From positions 186,001 to 250,000 of the forward strand of contig JAJFKU010000056.1 in NCBI GenBank assembly GCA_021773035.1: a stretch of 64,000 nucleotides of DNA, read 5' to 3'. This stretch comes from Woeseiaceae bacterium. Its GTDB lineage: Bacteria; Pseudomonadota; Gammaproteobacteria; Steroidobacterales; Woeseiaceae. Below the pieces are notes generated by a model. It searched no databases and was not told the origin of the DNA. It was given only the letters and a program-made list of their open reading frames with translations. This document shows, piece after piece, positions 44,387-52,706 of the stretch. The position numbers and the translations under genes were made by a program. Within the stretch, counting starts at the first letter, position 1, and each line of letters starts with the position of its first letter.

Positions 44387-46182
44387 TACCACGGTTGTAC
44401 CTCGTTGTCTGGCCACACACTATTGCCGTCCTGATCCTTGCCCTCGCGCTGGTACTGATAGCGAAACTTGCGGCGCAACAGGCCACCGGGATCATCCGGA
44501 ATACGCCGCAACCATTGTTCCATGGCCTGTTCCTGCTCCTGCTGTTCCCGCAGTTCGGCCAGCTCTGCCGCCGACATTTGTTGCGGTTGTTCGCCGGCCT
44601 GTGCTTCTTCGGCTGCGCGTTGCAGCTCCTCCTGCAAAGCCTGCATTTCTTCTTCGCTCATTTCCTCTTCGCGATTTTCGGACGGATCCCCTTCCTGGGC
44701 CTCGCTATCGGACTGCGACTCACCCTCCTGTCCCTCACCTTCGGGCTGGCTTTCGGCATCGGATTGCTCACCGTCGCCCCCGGGATTCTCCTGCGACTGC
44801 TGTTCGTCCCCCTGATTCTTCTGCTGGTCGTCCTGTTCCTCTTTAAGACTTCTGACCAGCTCAAGGTTGTAGCTGGCATCGTCATTCTGCGGCTCGATCT
44901 CCAGCACCTGCTCGTAAGCATCGATAGCCGCGTCCAGTTCACCCTGAAATGCCATTGCATTGCCGAGGTTGTAAAGACTCCGGGCATCGCCCTTTTCAGC
45001 GAAGCCCTGTGCACTCGCGGTATAGTCGCCGGCGCGATACTGGGCGACCGCCTGCCAATCGGAGTTTTCGAACAGCGACGCAGCGGTGTCGGCATCGCCT
45101 GCCGCAAGCTGCCGCTTCGCCTGCTGGTCCTTATTCAACCAGAGATCGTCCCAGGACGCCGCGTATGCAGGCTGCGGCAACGGCACGACAAACAGCAGGG
45201 CAAGCAGCACCCAGCCACGCCGAAAGGCCAACGCCGCGAGCGGCAGCAACAATAACAGCAGCCACGGACCTTCTTCCCGCCAGCGATCGGTAGCCAGTGC
45301 GTCGTCGCTCGCAACAGCACCCACACCGCTGATCTCACCACTCAACAGGAAGTCCAGGTCACTGTTATCCGCCGTCAGCTGTGAATAACGACCGCCACCG
45401 ATGCCGGCCAGCGAGCGCAAACCGCTGTCCTCCAGTCTGGGTACGGCGATCTGGCCGCGATTGTCGGTAACGAAACCACCGGACACGCGCGGGATCGGTG
45501 CACCCTCTTTCGTTCCGACGCCGAGAATGGACAGCGAGTACCCGGCGGCAACAAGTTCTCTTGCGGCCGCATCCGCGGCCGGTGACGAACCGCCATCGCT
45601 TATCAGCAATACCTCGCCGAAACCGGCGCTCGCCTGGTCCAGCAATTGCCGGCCCTTGTGGATAGCGACCTCGGGATAACTGCCGCGGCTCGGCATGATT
45701 TCCGTACCCAGGCTGTTGACGAGCGCCGCAATCGTATCGGTATCGTTGGTCAGTGGTGTGACAGTAAAAGCGTTCGCCGAGTAAACCACCAGCGCGGTCT
45801 GACCGCTTGTACGTCTTTCGAGCATGTCGAGAATTTTCAGTTTCGCCCGCTGCAGGCGACTGGGCGCAATGTCCTGCGCGTCCATGGAGCGCGACAAATC
45901 AAGCGCCACGACAAGTGCCTGCTCGGCACGAAACACCGGTTGCTCGATGCGCTCCCAGGCCGGTCCGGCTAATGCGACGGCCGCGATAATCCCACCCAGG
46001 CCCAGCAGCCACCAACGATGATCCGTACCGCGGCCCGGGTCACGGGACAGTACAAACGGCATCAGTTCGGCGTCGATCACCGCCGCCCAGTTGCCGGAAC
46101 CCAGCTTGCCACGCGATAACAACACCGCAAGCAGCACGATTAGCGGCACGGCGAACAGCCACTCGGGACGCAGCCATTGCAA
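44386..46182 (-). CDS. batB: VWA-domain protein with C-terminal TPR (BatB-BatC fusion)
   Basis: About 598 residues. Two N-terminal membrane helices (about 10-25 and 60-75), a VWA domain with MIDAS DLSRSMD, a third membrane helix (about 305-340), then TPR repeats (YNLGNAMAFQGELDAAIDAYEQ), ending in a very acidic Gln/Glu-rich tail of about 130 residues. BatB and BatC are separate in some genomes; here they are one gene. The TTG at 46182, overlapping the BatA stop region, matches the usual N-terminus (LQWLRPEWLF); an ATG 45 bases upstream is the alternative. Confidence 0.88.
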   Translation of the reverse strand: MQWLRPEWLFAVPLIVLLAVLLSRGKLGSGNWAAVIDAELMPFVLSRDPGRGTDHRWWLLGLGGIIAAVALAGPAWERIEQPVFRAEQALVVALDLSRSMDAQDIAPSRLQRAKLKILDMLERRTSGQTALVVYSANAFTVTPLTNDTDTIAALVNSLGTEIMPSRGSYPEVAIHKGRQLLDQASAGFGEVLLISDGGSSPAADAAARELVAAGYSLSILGVGTKEGAPIPRVSGGFVTDNRGQIAVPRLEDSGLRSLAGIGGGRYSQLTADNSDLDFLLSGEISGVGAVASDDALATDRWREEGPWLLLLLLPLAALAFRRGWVLLALLFVVPLPQPAYAASWDDLWLNKDQQAKRQLAAGDADTAASLFENSDWQAVAQYRAGDYTASAQGFAEKGDARSLYNLGNAMAFQGELDAAIDAYEQVLEIEPQNDDASYNLELVRSLKEEQDDQQKNQGDEQQSQENPGGDGEQSDAESQPEGEGQEGESQSDSEAQEGDPSENREEEMSEEEMQALQEELQRAAEEAQAGEQPQQMSAAELAELREQQEQEQAMEQWLRRIPDDPGGLLRRKFRYQYQREGKDQDGNSVWPDNEVQPW

Positions 46183-46183
46183 C

Positions 46184-47218
46184 TCAGCCGGCACGGGTCT
46201 GTACCTCGACGCCGCGGCGCACAACAATGCGTTTCAGCAAACCGATCAGGCATAACAAAACGACAAGCCCGAAGGCCAGCCCCAGCGGGTAGAAATAGTA
46301 GGACTTCACCGGACGAAAACCCGACTCGGGTTCTTCGACAGGCTCGAGCTCGTCGACGAGTCGATAAATGTCCTGCAGGCTGGCGGTATCGGTGGCGCGA
46401 AAATAACGACCGCCGGTGAGCTCCGCGATCTTTGTCAGCGTGTCTTCGTCGAGGTCCGCGGAAGGATTGATCGAGCGCCGACCGCCGATCAGCGACGCCA
46501 CTTCGATTTGCTCGGCGCCGATACCGATCGTGTAAATACGCAGACCAACCTGCTGGGCGAGCTGCGCCGCTTTCAGCGGCTGAACCTCGCCGGCGGTGTT
46601 CGCGCCGTCGGTCAACAGGACCAGGACCTGGTCGCCGTCGTCCTTTTGCTGCTCGTGAATCCGCCGCACTGCCAGGGTTATGGCATCGCCGATCGCGGTC
46701 TTTTCCCCGGCAAGACCGATGAAAGCCTCCATGAGCAGAACATTGACCGTTGCCCGGTCGAGCGTTAACGGAACCTGCAGATAGGCACGCTCACCGAATA
46801 ATATGAGCCCGATCCGGTCACCCTCGCGACGCTCGATAAAGTCGCTGGCGACCGCTTTGGTCGCGGTCAGGCGATCGACCCTGAGACCGCCCAGCTCGAA
46901 GTCCTTCTGATCCATACTGCCGGACAGGTCCACGGCGAGCATCAGGTTACGGCCCGCAACCGGCACCTCCAGCTCATCGCCGATACGCTCCGGTCTCGCT
47001 GCCGCGAGCACCAGCAGAATCCAGGCACTTGCCGCTACCCAGAAACGCCAGTTCAGCAACTGCTCGCTACCCGAACGGTCCCTGAGTGTCGCAAAGGCGT
47101 CGACACTGGGTACGCGCAGCCCCGCTTCAGACAACCCCCTCGCCTCCGGCATCAAAAAGCGGACGAGCAACGGCAACGGCAATGCGAGCAGCGCCCACGG
47201 CCAGGCCAGGGACCACAT
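46184..47218 (-). CDS. batA: VWA-domain protein BatA
   Basis: About 344 residues from MWSLAWPWALL. Membrane helices at about 6-22 and 55-73 precede a VWA domain with an intact MIDAS: DLSGSMD (near 95), a Thr in GEKTAIGDAI and Asp in LLTDGANT. A C-terminal membrane helix lies near 310-332. The start was chosen because its ATG shares one base with the DUF4381 stop (TGATG); the longer frame from 47386 overlaps that gene. It binds metal and partner ATPase modules in MoxR systems. Confidence 0.9.
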   Translation of the reverse strand: MWSLAWPWALLALPLPLLVRFLMPEARGLSEAGLRVPSVDAFATLRDRSGSEQLLNWRFWVAASAWILLVLAAARPERIGDELEVPVAGRNLMLAVDLSGSMDQKDFELGGLRVDRLTATKAVASDFIERREGDRIGLILFGERAYLQVPLTLDRATVNVLLMEAFIGLAGEKTAIGDAITLAVRRIHEQQKDDGDQVLVLLTDGANTAGEVQPLKAAQLAQQVGLRIYTIGIGAEQIEVASLIGGRRSINPSADLDEDTLTKIAELTGGRYFRATDTASLQDIYRLVDELEPVEEPESGFRPVKSYYFYPLGLAFGLVVLLCLIGLLKRIVVRRGVEVQTRAG

Positions 47219-47709
47219 CAGGCTTTCCCGCCAACGGGTGTCGACAGACGCATTCTCGCGGCCGACAACAGGGCGTTGATATCGACGTCGCCGAAATCGC
47301 CTTCGGGGTCGCGGTAAGGAAGCTCCAGAATGCTCTTGCCACCCTGGGTATGGAAATACGGTACGGGTAAATCGCGATCGAGCCACTTGAGCCAGCTTTC
47401 GCCCGTGAGTCCTGCCACCTCGTGACGCGGCGCGTAAGCCAGCATGCCCCGGCGCAGCAGGCCCGACACCTGCTGTGCCAGCGTCACGACATTCTTGTGT
47501 TCAAGGTAGGCCGACTCGACGCTCGCGAGTTCGCGAATCGCGTAGCGGCGCGCCGCATTGAACCGCCATTCTTGCACAAGCCGTAGCAGCAGCCAGCCAA
47601 GCGCCAGGAGCACGAGCAGGATAAGCACCCACCAGCCAGGCGCGAGCGGCCACCAGCCGATAGCGTCCGGCAGGTGTAAGTCTCGCAATGGCAGCTGGCT
47701 CTGTTCCAC
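47218..47709 (-). CDS. DUF4381 membrane protein of the MoxR operon
   Basis: About 163 residues. The start GTG at 47709 follows the DUF58 stop by two bases; the motif LRDLHLPDAIGWWPLAPGWW begins the family. One membrane helix at about 29-46 is followed by a cytosolic helical domain (ELASVESAYLEHKNVVTLAQQVS in pieces). DUF4381 proteins accompany BatA/B and DUF58; their role is probably assembly or regulation of the module. The frame extends upstream over DUF58 and was rejected for that reason. Confidence 0.88.
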   Translation of the reverse strand: MEQSQLPLRDLHLPDAIGWWPLAPGWWVLILLVLLALGWLLLRLVQEWRFNAARRYAIRELASVESAYLEHKNVVTLAQQVSGLLRRGMLAYAPRHEVAGLTGESWLKWLDRDLPVPYFHTQGGKSILELPYRDPEGDFGDVDINALLSAARMRLSTPVGGKA

Positions 47710-47711
47710 GA

Positions 47712-48695
47712 TTAATGAGTCCTGCGGCCCAACGCCGTCTGCAGTGTTGAAACCGGGTCGTCGTCCGTCGACATCGGCATCAGGTGCACGCCGTAACGAT
47801 GGCAAAAAGCGTCGAGTTGCTGTGAACGTTGCGCGAACTCGTGTTCGTAGTCCCGTCTCGCAGCGGCAGCGAAAGTGTCGATCGCCAGTTCGTCGCCGGG
47901 AGAGACGATACGATAACGACCCGGCGGCGGTAAGGTCCGCTCCAGCGGGTCATTCATGAACACAGCAAGCACTTCGTTGTGCCGCGCCACGCTCGACAGA
48001 TAAGACTGAGCGGCGCGGGAAAAGCCTAAGAAATCACTGATCACGACCACGAGGCTGCCGGGCCGCGCCACGCGGCGCAAAGCGGACATCGCCTGAGTAA
48101 AGGGGTCTGGGCTCTTTGCATCGCTGTGACCCGCCTGCTCCGCAGGCGTAAGCGGCTCTGACCCCTTTATGTTTCGTTTCCAGTCCGGGTGTTCCGCGAG
48201 TTCGTGCACGTAGCGCAGTGCGGCGCGACGACCGAGGCGCGGCTTGAGCTCGCGATGCGTCGTATCGCCGAAAATGAGGCCGCCAAGGCGATCGCCACGA
48301 TGATGCGCCGCCCATGCCAGCAGCGCCGCCGCGCGGCTGGCGTTAACCGACTTGAAGCAACCGCGCGTCGCGAAATGCATGTTGGCGCGCAGATCCACGA
48401 CGACCAGAACCGGGCGTTCGCGCTCCTCGCGGAACAACTTGGTGTAGGCCGTCGTGCTGCGCGCAGTGACACGCCAGTCGATGCTACGCGGATCGTCACC
48501 GGGTTGGTACGGACGCGATTCATCGAACTCCATACCGCGGCCGCGAAAATGCGAAACGTATGCGCCGGTCTGCAGAGAGTTGACGCGCAACACATCGAGC
48601 GCGATTGCCCTGGCAGGGCCATTCAGTCGAATCAGGCCGGCCTGACTCACGCTGACCGGCGAGGCATCAGCCGGGATATGATCGAGCTGGTGCAC
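47712..48695 (-). CDS. DUF58 protein of the MoxR operon, carrying an inserted repeat
   Basis: 327 residues, GTG start overlapping the MoxR stop (TAGTG). The DUF58 signature GDDPRSIDWRVTARS is near 66-80, followed by VLVVVDLRANM and VWA-like SLVVVISDFLGF. Residues around 175-200 (NIKGSEPLTPAEQAGHSDAKSP in parts) come from a 72-base palindromic element in frame and look foreign to the family, between two conserved blocks. The reading frame is intact, so function may survive. Confidence 0.9.
   Translation of the reverse strand: MHQLDHIPADASPVSVSQAGLIRLNGPARAIALDVLRVNSLQTGAYVSHFRGRGMEFDESRPYQPGDDPRSIDWRVTARSTTAYTKLFREERERPVLVVVDLRANMHFATRGCFKSVNASRAAALLAWAAHHRGDRLGGLIFGDTTHRELKPRLGRRAALRYVHELAEHPDWKRNIKGSEPLTPAEQAGHSDAKSPDPFTQAMSALRRVARPGSLVVVISDFLGFSRAAQSYLSSVARHNEVLAVFMNDPLERTLPPPGRYRIVSPGDELAIDTFAAAARRDYEHEFAQRSQQLDAFCHRYGVHLMPMSTDDDPVSTLQTALGRRTH
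48098..48169. repeat. 72-bp palindromic (REP/MITE-like) element inside the DUF58 gene
   Basis: TAAAGGGGTC at 48098-48107 and GACCCCTTTA at 48160-48169 are exact terminal inverted repeats; the partial matches continue inward (CTGGGCTC vs GGCTCTG). In the middle, CGCCTGC-TCC-GCAGGCG (48132-48148) is a perfect hairpin. The 72 bases equal 24 codons and keep the frame. The edge motif AAAGGGGTCAGAGCC resembles dispersed repeats seen in several gammaproteobacterial genomes, from memory. No second copy was seen in the window. Confidence 0.7.
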
Positions 48696-49663
48696 TAAGG
48701 CACTCCGACGCCGTCCAGAATAGCGGCAATGATGGAATTTGAATCCACGCCGTCGGCCTCGGCCTCGAAGCTCAGGACCAGTCGATGCCGCAACACGTCC
48801 GGCGCCACCGCCTGGATATCCTCGGGGCCGACAAAATCCCGGCCGGCGAGCCAGGCGTGTGCGCGGGCGGCGCGGTCAATGCCCATGCTGGCACGTGGAC
48901 TTGCGCCGTACAGCACCTGACCGTCGAGGTCGGCGCTCACAGCACCCGGATTACGCGTTGCAACGACGACGTTGACGATGTATTCCTCGAGTTCGGCTGC
49001 CAGATGCAGATCCAGAATGGCCCGTCGCGCGTCCATAATCGACTCGCGGGACAGCAGTTCCGGCGGTTGAAATGCGTCGCGTTCACCCCCTTTCGCTTCG
49101 TCGCGATTCAGAACCAGAATACGCCGCTCGTCTTCGATCGACGGGTAGCCGACTTCCACATGCAGCAGGAATCGATCCAGCTGTGCTTCGGGCAACGGAT
49201 AAGTGCCTTCCTGCTCGATCGGGTTTTGCGTCGCCATCACCATAAACAGGTCTTCGAGCGGATAGCTGTTTGCGCCAACCGATATCTGGCGCTCCTCCAT
49301 CGCTTCAAGCAGGGCCGACTGGACCTTGGCGGGTGCACGATTGATCTCGTCGGCGAGAATCAGGTTATGGAACAGCGGGCCTCTTCTGAACTCGAAGGTT
49401 CCCTCCTGCGGTCGATAGATGTCGGTACCGGTCAGGTCGGCTGGCAGCAGATCGGGCGTAAACTGCAGACGGTGGAAATCGCCCTCTATGCTCTCGGCGA
49501 GCACTTTGATCGCGCGTGTCTTCGCGAGACCGGGCGCACCCTCCACCAGCAGGTGTCCGTCGCACAGCAGTGTGAGCAACATGCGATTGATCAGATGGGC
49601 CTGGCCGATGATCAGCCCGCTCGCGTGAGCTTCAAGTTTTTGGAATTGTTCTCTGACGCTCAT
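48695..49663 (-). CDS. MoxR-family AAA+ ATPase
   Basis: 322 residues, first gene of the operon. Walker A EGAPGLAKTRAIKVL (about 39-53), Walker B LILADEINRAPAKVQSALLEAMEE, sensor 1 ATQNPIEQEGTYPLPEAQLDRF, and the C-terminal lid domain. MoxR ATPases act as chaperones that mature or activate substrate complexes together with VWA proteins, here BatA and BatB. The start is 43 bases from the divergent lipoprotein gene start. Confidence 0.95.
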   Translation of the reverse strand: MSVREQFQKLEAHASGLIIGQAHLINRMLLTLLCDGHLLVEGAPGLAKTRAIKVLAESIEGDFHRLQFTPDLLPADLTGTDIYRPQEGTFEFRRGPLFHNLILADEINRAPAKVQSALLEAMEERQISVGANSYPLEDLFMVMATQNPIEQEGTYPLPEAQLDRFLLHVEVGYPSIEDERRILVLNRDEAKGGERDAFQPPELLSRESIMDARRAILDLHLAAELEEYIVNVVVATRNPGAVSADLDGQVLYGASPRASMGIDRAARAHAWLAGRDFVGPEDIQAVAPDVLRHRLVLSFEAEADGVDSNSIIAAILDGVGVP

Positions 49664-49705
49664 TTAGTACTCCGTAGGATGCGGCGGCGTGCCATTCTAG
49701 AGAGG

Positions 49706-50398
49706 ATGCCTGGGAAGACCAACCGGTCGCAGCAATTTTTCCTCAATTTTCTTGTCTCTTTAAGTAGTATTGGCCCCAATTCCGAGCCGATAAACGCGAA
49801 TCCATTGCAGCAACCCGATGAAAAGCGAGTTTTCGCGCAAAAATTGCCCTTTCCCGGCCTGCCGCTCTTAATCCTGCTCGGCGCTTGTGGATCACCTGCT
49901 CCGGGAACACCGCCGGCGTCGGCAGCAGCTGTTTCACAGCAGCTCGAAACCGGCTGCGGCAGCACTGGCGCACTCGAAACCACGTTGTTCGGCGGAATTG
50001 AGACAACGATAAGCTGGTCAGGTTCCGAGATGCTTTGCGAAAATATGCAACGACCCAACCGTCAGGGCATGCGACTGCGGTTCGCCGGCGACATGGAAGG
50101 TGAACGCCTCGCCCTTATCATCGCCCTGCCTGAGCTGGAAGCAGGCGCGGAAGCCATCGAATCTCCCAGCAGGGTCACGGCCATCATCGAAGGTAGCGGA
50201 CGTTTTTTCAGTACACCGGACCTCAACGCCTGCTGGACCGAAATCGAATCGCAGACCGCGTTGCCCGACGACGAAAACACTTACATACTGAGCGGTACGT
50301 TATCCTGCATTACGGCGCTGGGCCAGATCAACGGCGACGCAGCGGTCACTATTCCCAGCCTGTCGTTCACGACGATTGTCGACTGGAGTAAGAAATGA
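49706..50398 (+). CDS. lipoprotein of unknown function, start uncertain
   Basis: The clear part begins with the lipobox PLLILLGACGSPAP. The mature protein (about 170 residues) has four Cys outside the lipobox (TGCGS, LCEN, ACWTE, SCIT) and beta-rich segments, with no family recognised. The N-terminus is doubtful: the in-frame ATG at 49706 adds a long non-signal stretch, and a TTG at 49805 is shorter. An out-of-frame ATG at 49818 would give an ideal lipoprotein signal if one A were added to the A-run at 49839-49843. It overlaps the DUF192 start by four bases. Confidence 0.72.
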   Translation: MPGKTNRSQQFFLNFLVSLSSIGPNSEPINANPLQQPDEKRVFAQKLPFPGLPLLILLGACGSPAPGTPPASAAAVSQQLETGCGSTGALETTLFGGIETTISWSGSEMLCENMQRPNRQGMRLRFAGDMEGERLALIIALPELEAGAEAIESPSRVTAIIEGSGRFFSTPDLNACWTEIESQTALPDDENTYILSGTLSCITALGQINGDAAVTIPSLSFTTIVDWSKK

Positions 50399-50892
50399 AC
50401 AGAACACGGCTACCGAGCTTCGCCGTTTGCCTTGTTGCAGCTACCCTTGGCGCCTGCAGCGCGCCGGCCGAAACCAGCAACACCGCAGCATCCGGGCCGG
50501 AAGGCAATTTCGTGGCCGATACGCTGATCATCGAAGCGGACGACGGTACCCGCCACGAGTTCGACGTTTATCTCGCGACCACCTATGAACAACAACGCCG
50601 CGGACTGATGTTCGTCCGCGAAATGGCGCCGAACGAGGGCATGTTGTTCGTCTACGACGACAGCGCCATGCACTCGATGTGGATGAAGAATACCTATTTG
50701 TCGCTCGATATGATTTTCGCGCGCAGCGACGGCAGCGTGTCATCGGTCGCTCACGACACACAACCCTTGTCCCTCACCACCGTGAGTTCGGTCGAAGCGG
50801 TAAGCTTCGTCCTGGAACTGAACGCCGGCACGGCAAGACGACTCAGCATCGGTCGCAAGAGCCGTATCATCTGGCAGCCGGCGACGGACTAA
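50395..50892 (+). CDS. DUF192 family lipoprotein
   Basis: 165 residues, lipobox LGACSAP (Cys about 21). The body matches DUF192: EQQRRGLMFVREMAPNEGMLFVYDD, SMWMKNTYLSLDMIFARSDG and the closing FVLELNAGTARRLSI, in pieces. The family is widespread and uncharacterised; it resembles a beta-sandwich with a conserved aromatic/Met patch. It is translationally coupled to the lipoprotein upstream by an ATGA overlap and convergent with the aminotransferase, four bases away. Confidence 0.9.
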   Translation: MNRTRLPSFAVCLVAATLGACSAPAETSNTAASGPEGNFVADTLIIEADDGTRHEFDVYLATTYEQQRRGLMFVREMAPNEGMLFVYDDSAMHSMWMKNTYLSLDMIFARSDGSVSSVAHDTQPLSLTTVSSVEAVSFVLELNAGTARRLSIGRKSRIIWQPATD

Positions 50893-50896
50893 CGCG

Positions 50897-52087
50897 CTAC
50901 CCGCCTGCCACGGTCGCCGCGATTGAGTCCGCAAGGTAGGCAACGTTAGCCGGCGTAATACCGGCGACGTTAATACGGCTCGAATCAACCATATAGACGC
51001 CGAAATCTTTCTTCAGCCGGGCCACCTGTTCCACGCTGACACCTAAGAAGCAAAACATGCCGGTCGCACGAACCAGGTGCGAGAAATCATGCTGCGGGAC
51101 CTTTGCAAGCAGCGAGTCGTTTAACAATACGCGCATATCACGAAGCCGCTCACGCATATCGGTCAGCTCACCGACCCACGCGCTGCGCAAAGCGTCGTTG
51201 TGCAGAATCAGGCTGACGACGGCCGCACCATGGTCCGGCGGCACCGAGTAAATAGTGCGCACGACATTATTCACCTGACTGTCGACGACATCCCGCGTCT
51301 TGCTATCCGCCGACAGGATTGAAAGCGTCCCTACGCGATCGCGATACAGGCCGAAATTCTTGGAACAGGAACTCGCCACGATCATCTCCGGAACGCGTTC
51401 GGCCATGTGGCGAATCGCGTAGGCGTCCGCATCGATATCTTCGGCAAAACCCTGGTACGCCATATCAATGAACGGGACCAGTTCGCGCTCGACGATGACC
51501 TCTGTAATTGCCCGCCACTGTTCGGCCGACGGATCCAGTCCGGACGGGTTGTGGCAACAGGCATGTAACAGAACGATGTCGCCGGCTACAGCACTTCGCA
51601 AGGTCTCGAGCATCGCGTCGATCCTGATGACGTGACTGCTCGTGTCGTAGTAGGGATAGGGTTTCAGATTCAGGCCCGCGCCCCCCAGCAGGGGAACATG
51701 ATTCGCCCAGGTGGGTTCACTGACCCAGACCGTCGTATCGGGAGACGAACGCAGAATCAGGCCCGCTGCGACCCGGAGCGACCCGGAGCCACCCGGCGTT
51801 TGCAGCGTTACCAGGCGCTTATCGGGACTTGTCGTACCGAAAACAAGCGCCTGCATGGCGCTGTTAAAATCTGCTGCACCGGCAGTGCCGATGTAGGCCT
51901 TACTGTCCTGGTTTGCGACGAGCTCTCGCTCGGCAGCCTTGACGACATCGAGGACCGGGGTAGCGCCCTCTGCCGTTCGATACACACCGACGCCGAGATC
52001 GATTTTCTCCGGCCGGGGGTCGTTCCGGTGTTCGGCGATCAACCCCAGGATGGCGTCCGCAGACGCGGCAGATAGTGTCTCAAACAA
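50897..52087 (-). CDS. aspartate/aromatic amino acid aminotransferase
   Basis: 396 residues of fold type I, subgroup I-alpha (AspC/TyrB type): opening FETLSAASADAILGL, EKIDLGVGVYR, the PLP region SSCSKNFGLYRDRVG with the Schiff-base Lys, and the C-terminal Arg in DSSRINVAG. The conserved N/D/Y ligands (HACCHNPSGLD, DMAYQGFAEDID) are present. It transfers amino groups between glutamate and oxaloacetate or aromatic keto-acids; which is preferred cannot be told by eye. The TTG start has GGAG eight bases upstream. Confidence 0.93.
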   Translation of the reverse strand: MFETLSAASADAILGLIAEHRNDPRPEKIDLGVGVYRTAEGATPVLDVVKAAERELVANQDSKAYIGTAGAADFNSAMQALVFGTTSPDKRLVTLQTPGGSGSLRVAAGLILRSSPDTTVWVSEPTWANHVPLLGGAGLNLKPYPYYDTSSHVIRIDAMLETLRSAVAGDIVLLHACCHNPSGLDPSAEQWRAITEVIVERELVPFIDMAYQGFAEDIDADAYAIRHMAERVPEMIVASSCSKNFGLYRDRVGTLSILSADSKTRDVVDSQVNNVVRTIYSVPPDHGAAVVSLILHNDALRSAWVGELTDMRERLRDMRVLLNDSLLAKVPQHDFSHLVRATGMFCFLGVSVEQVARLKKDFGVYMVDSSRINVAGITPANVAYLADSIAATVAGG

Positions 52088-52146
52088 GGAATTTCTCCAC
52101 TGGAACCAAAGGGCTCATAAAGCGCACAGCGGCGCATTGTACACGC

Positions 52147-52171
52147 AAAAACGCCGGCTCGAAGGCCGGCG
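52147..52171 (-). terminator. intrinsic terminator after the HiPIP gene
   Basis: On the minus strand a 7-bp GC-rich stem (CGCCGGC / GCCGGCG around a six-base loop) is followed by five T. It lies 30 bases after the HiPIP stop and before the aminotransferase start. Confidence 0.85.
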
Positions 52172-52200
52172 CTTGTATTCGCAGTACTGCTGTCGCGAGA

Positions 52201-52524
52201 TCAGGCTTTCGGTGCCCAGACTGAACACCAACCCGCCGCGGCGACGGCTTTGCCGGGGAATATCTGGCAGGGTCGCCACGCCTCGCCATCCTTGCCCTGG
52301 ATAAGCGCGCAATTGGCACAGTTCTGGTCGGCAGCCGGATTGTTGCGGGTGGCTGGATCGACTTTGGACGCGTCGTGCGTGTACTTCATTGCGGCGGCCA
52401 TCGGATCGTCCTCCGACAGATGCGGCAGTTCGTCAGCTCGTGCTTCGCGACCCGGCGCGGCCATGCATGCGGCGGCGGCGACGGCCGACAGTTGAATAAA
52501 TTTGCGGCGTGGAATTGTGCTCAA
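52201..52524 (-). CDS. high-potential iron-sulfur protein (HiPIP)
   Basis: Small periplasmic electron carrier, about 107 residues. The TTG start was chosen for an excellent AAGGAGA eight bases upstream; it gives a Tat signal starting STIPRRKFIQLSAVAAAACM. The mature part shows the four cluster Cys in the HiPIP pattern: NCANCALIQ, then EAWRPCQIFP and GWCSVWAP. HiPIPs carry electrons to terminal oxidases or photosynthetic centres. It is divergent from fdhD and lies next to a terminator. Confidence 0.92.
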   Translation of the reverse strand: MSTIPRRKFIQLSAVAAAACMAAPGREARADELPHLSEDDPMAAAMKYTHDASKVDPATRNNPAADQNCANCALIQGKDGEAWRPCQIFPGKAVAAAGWCSVWAPKA

Positions 52525-52628
52525 CTTAAGTCTCCTTGACGTTCTTTCTTTATCGATTGCGGCCTGCATTTTAACCGGTTTTTCTGAACGCCAGCATAAC
52601 GGGATATGCGTACAAACCATCCGTGTTT

Positions 52629-52643
52629 TGAGAACCATTCTCA
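52629..52643. promoter_or_regulatory. Fur-box-like palindrome upstream of fdhD
   Basis: TGAGAACCATTCTCA is a 7-1-7 inverted repeat with one mismatch to TGAGAATCATTCTCA, the strong form of the ferric-uptake-regulator box. It sits 64 bases upstream of fdhD and 105 upstream of the HiPIP gene, with a TATACT -10-like hexamer at 52672-52677 on the fdhD side. Function is inferred from sequence only. Confidence 0.5.
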
Positions 52644-52706
52644 TTGCGGCCTGCAGCCCCCGCCGCTGGGATATACTGAGTTGCCAAACAACCGGTCCGA
52701 AACGAA

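Noticed and set aside
44395..45255. Hydrophobic Leu-rich plus-strand frame, looks like a membrane protein
   Set aside because: It is the reverse of the Gln/Glu-rich tail of the VWA-TPR protein, which turns into Leu/Phe codons when read backwards.
48785..49705. Long plus-strand open frame opposite the MoxR gene
   Set aside because: It is antisense to a strongly conserved ATPase. Only its last part (from about 49,706 on) codes for a real lipoprotein; the rest has no protein-like pattern.
52560..52706. FNR/Anr site for anaerobic control of formate dehydrogenase
   Set aside because: No TTGAT-N4-ATCAA-like sequence found; only the Fur-box-like palindrome stands out.
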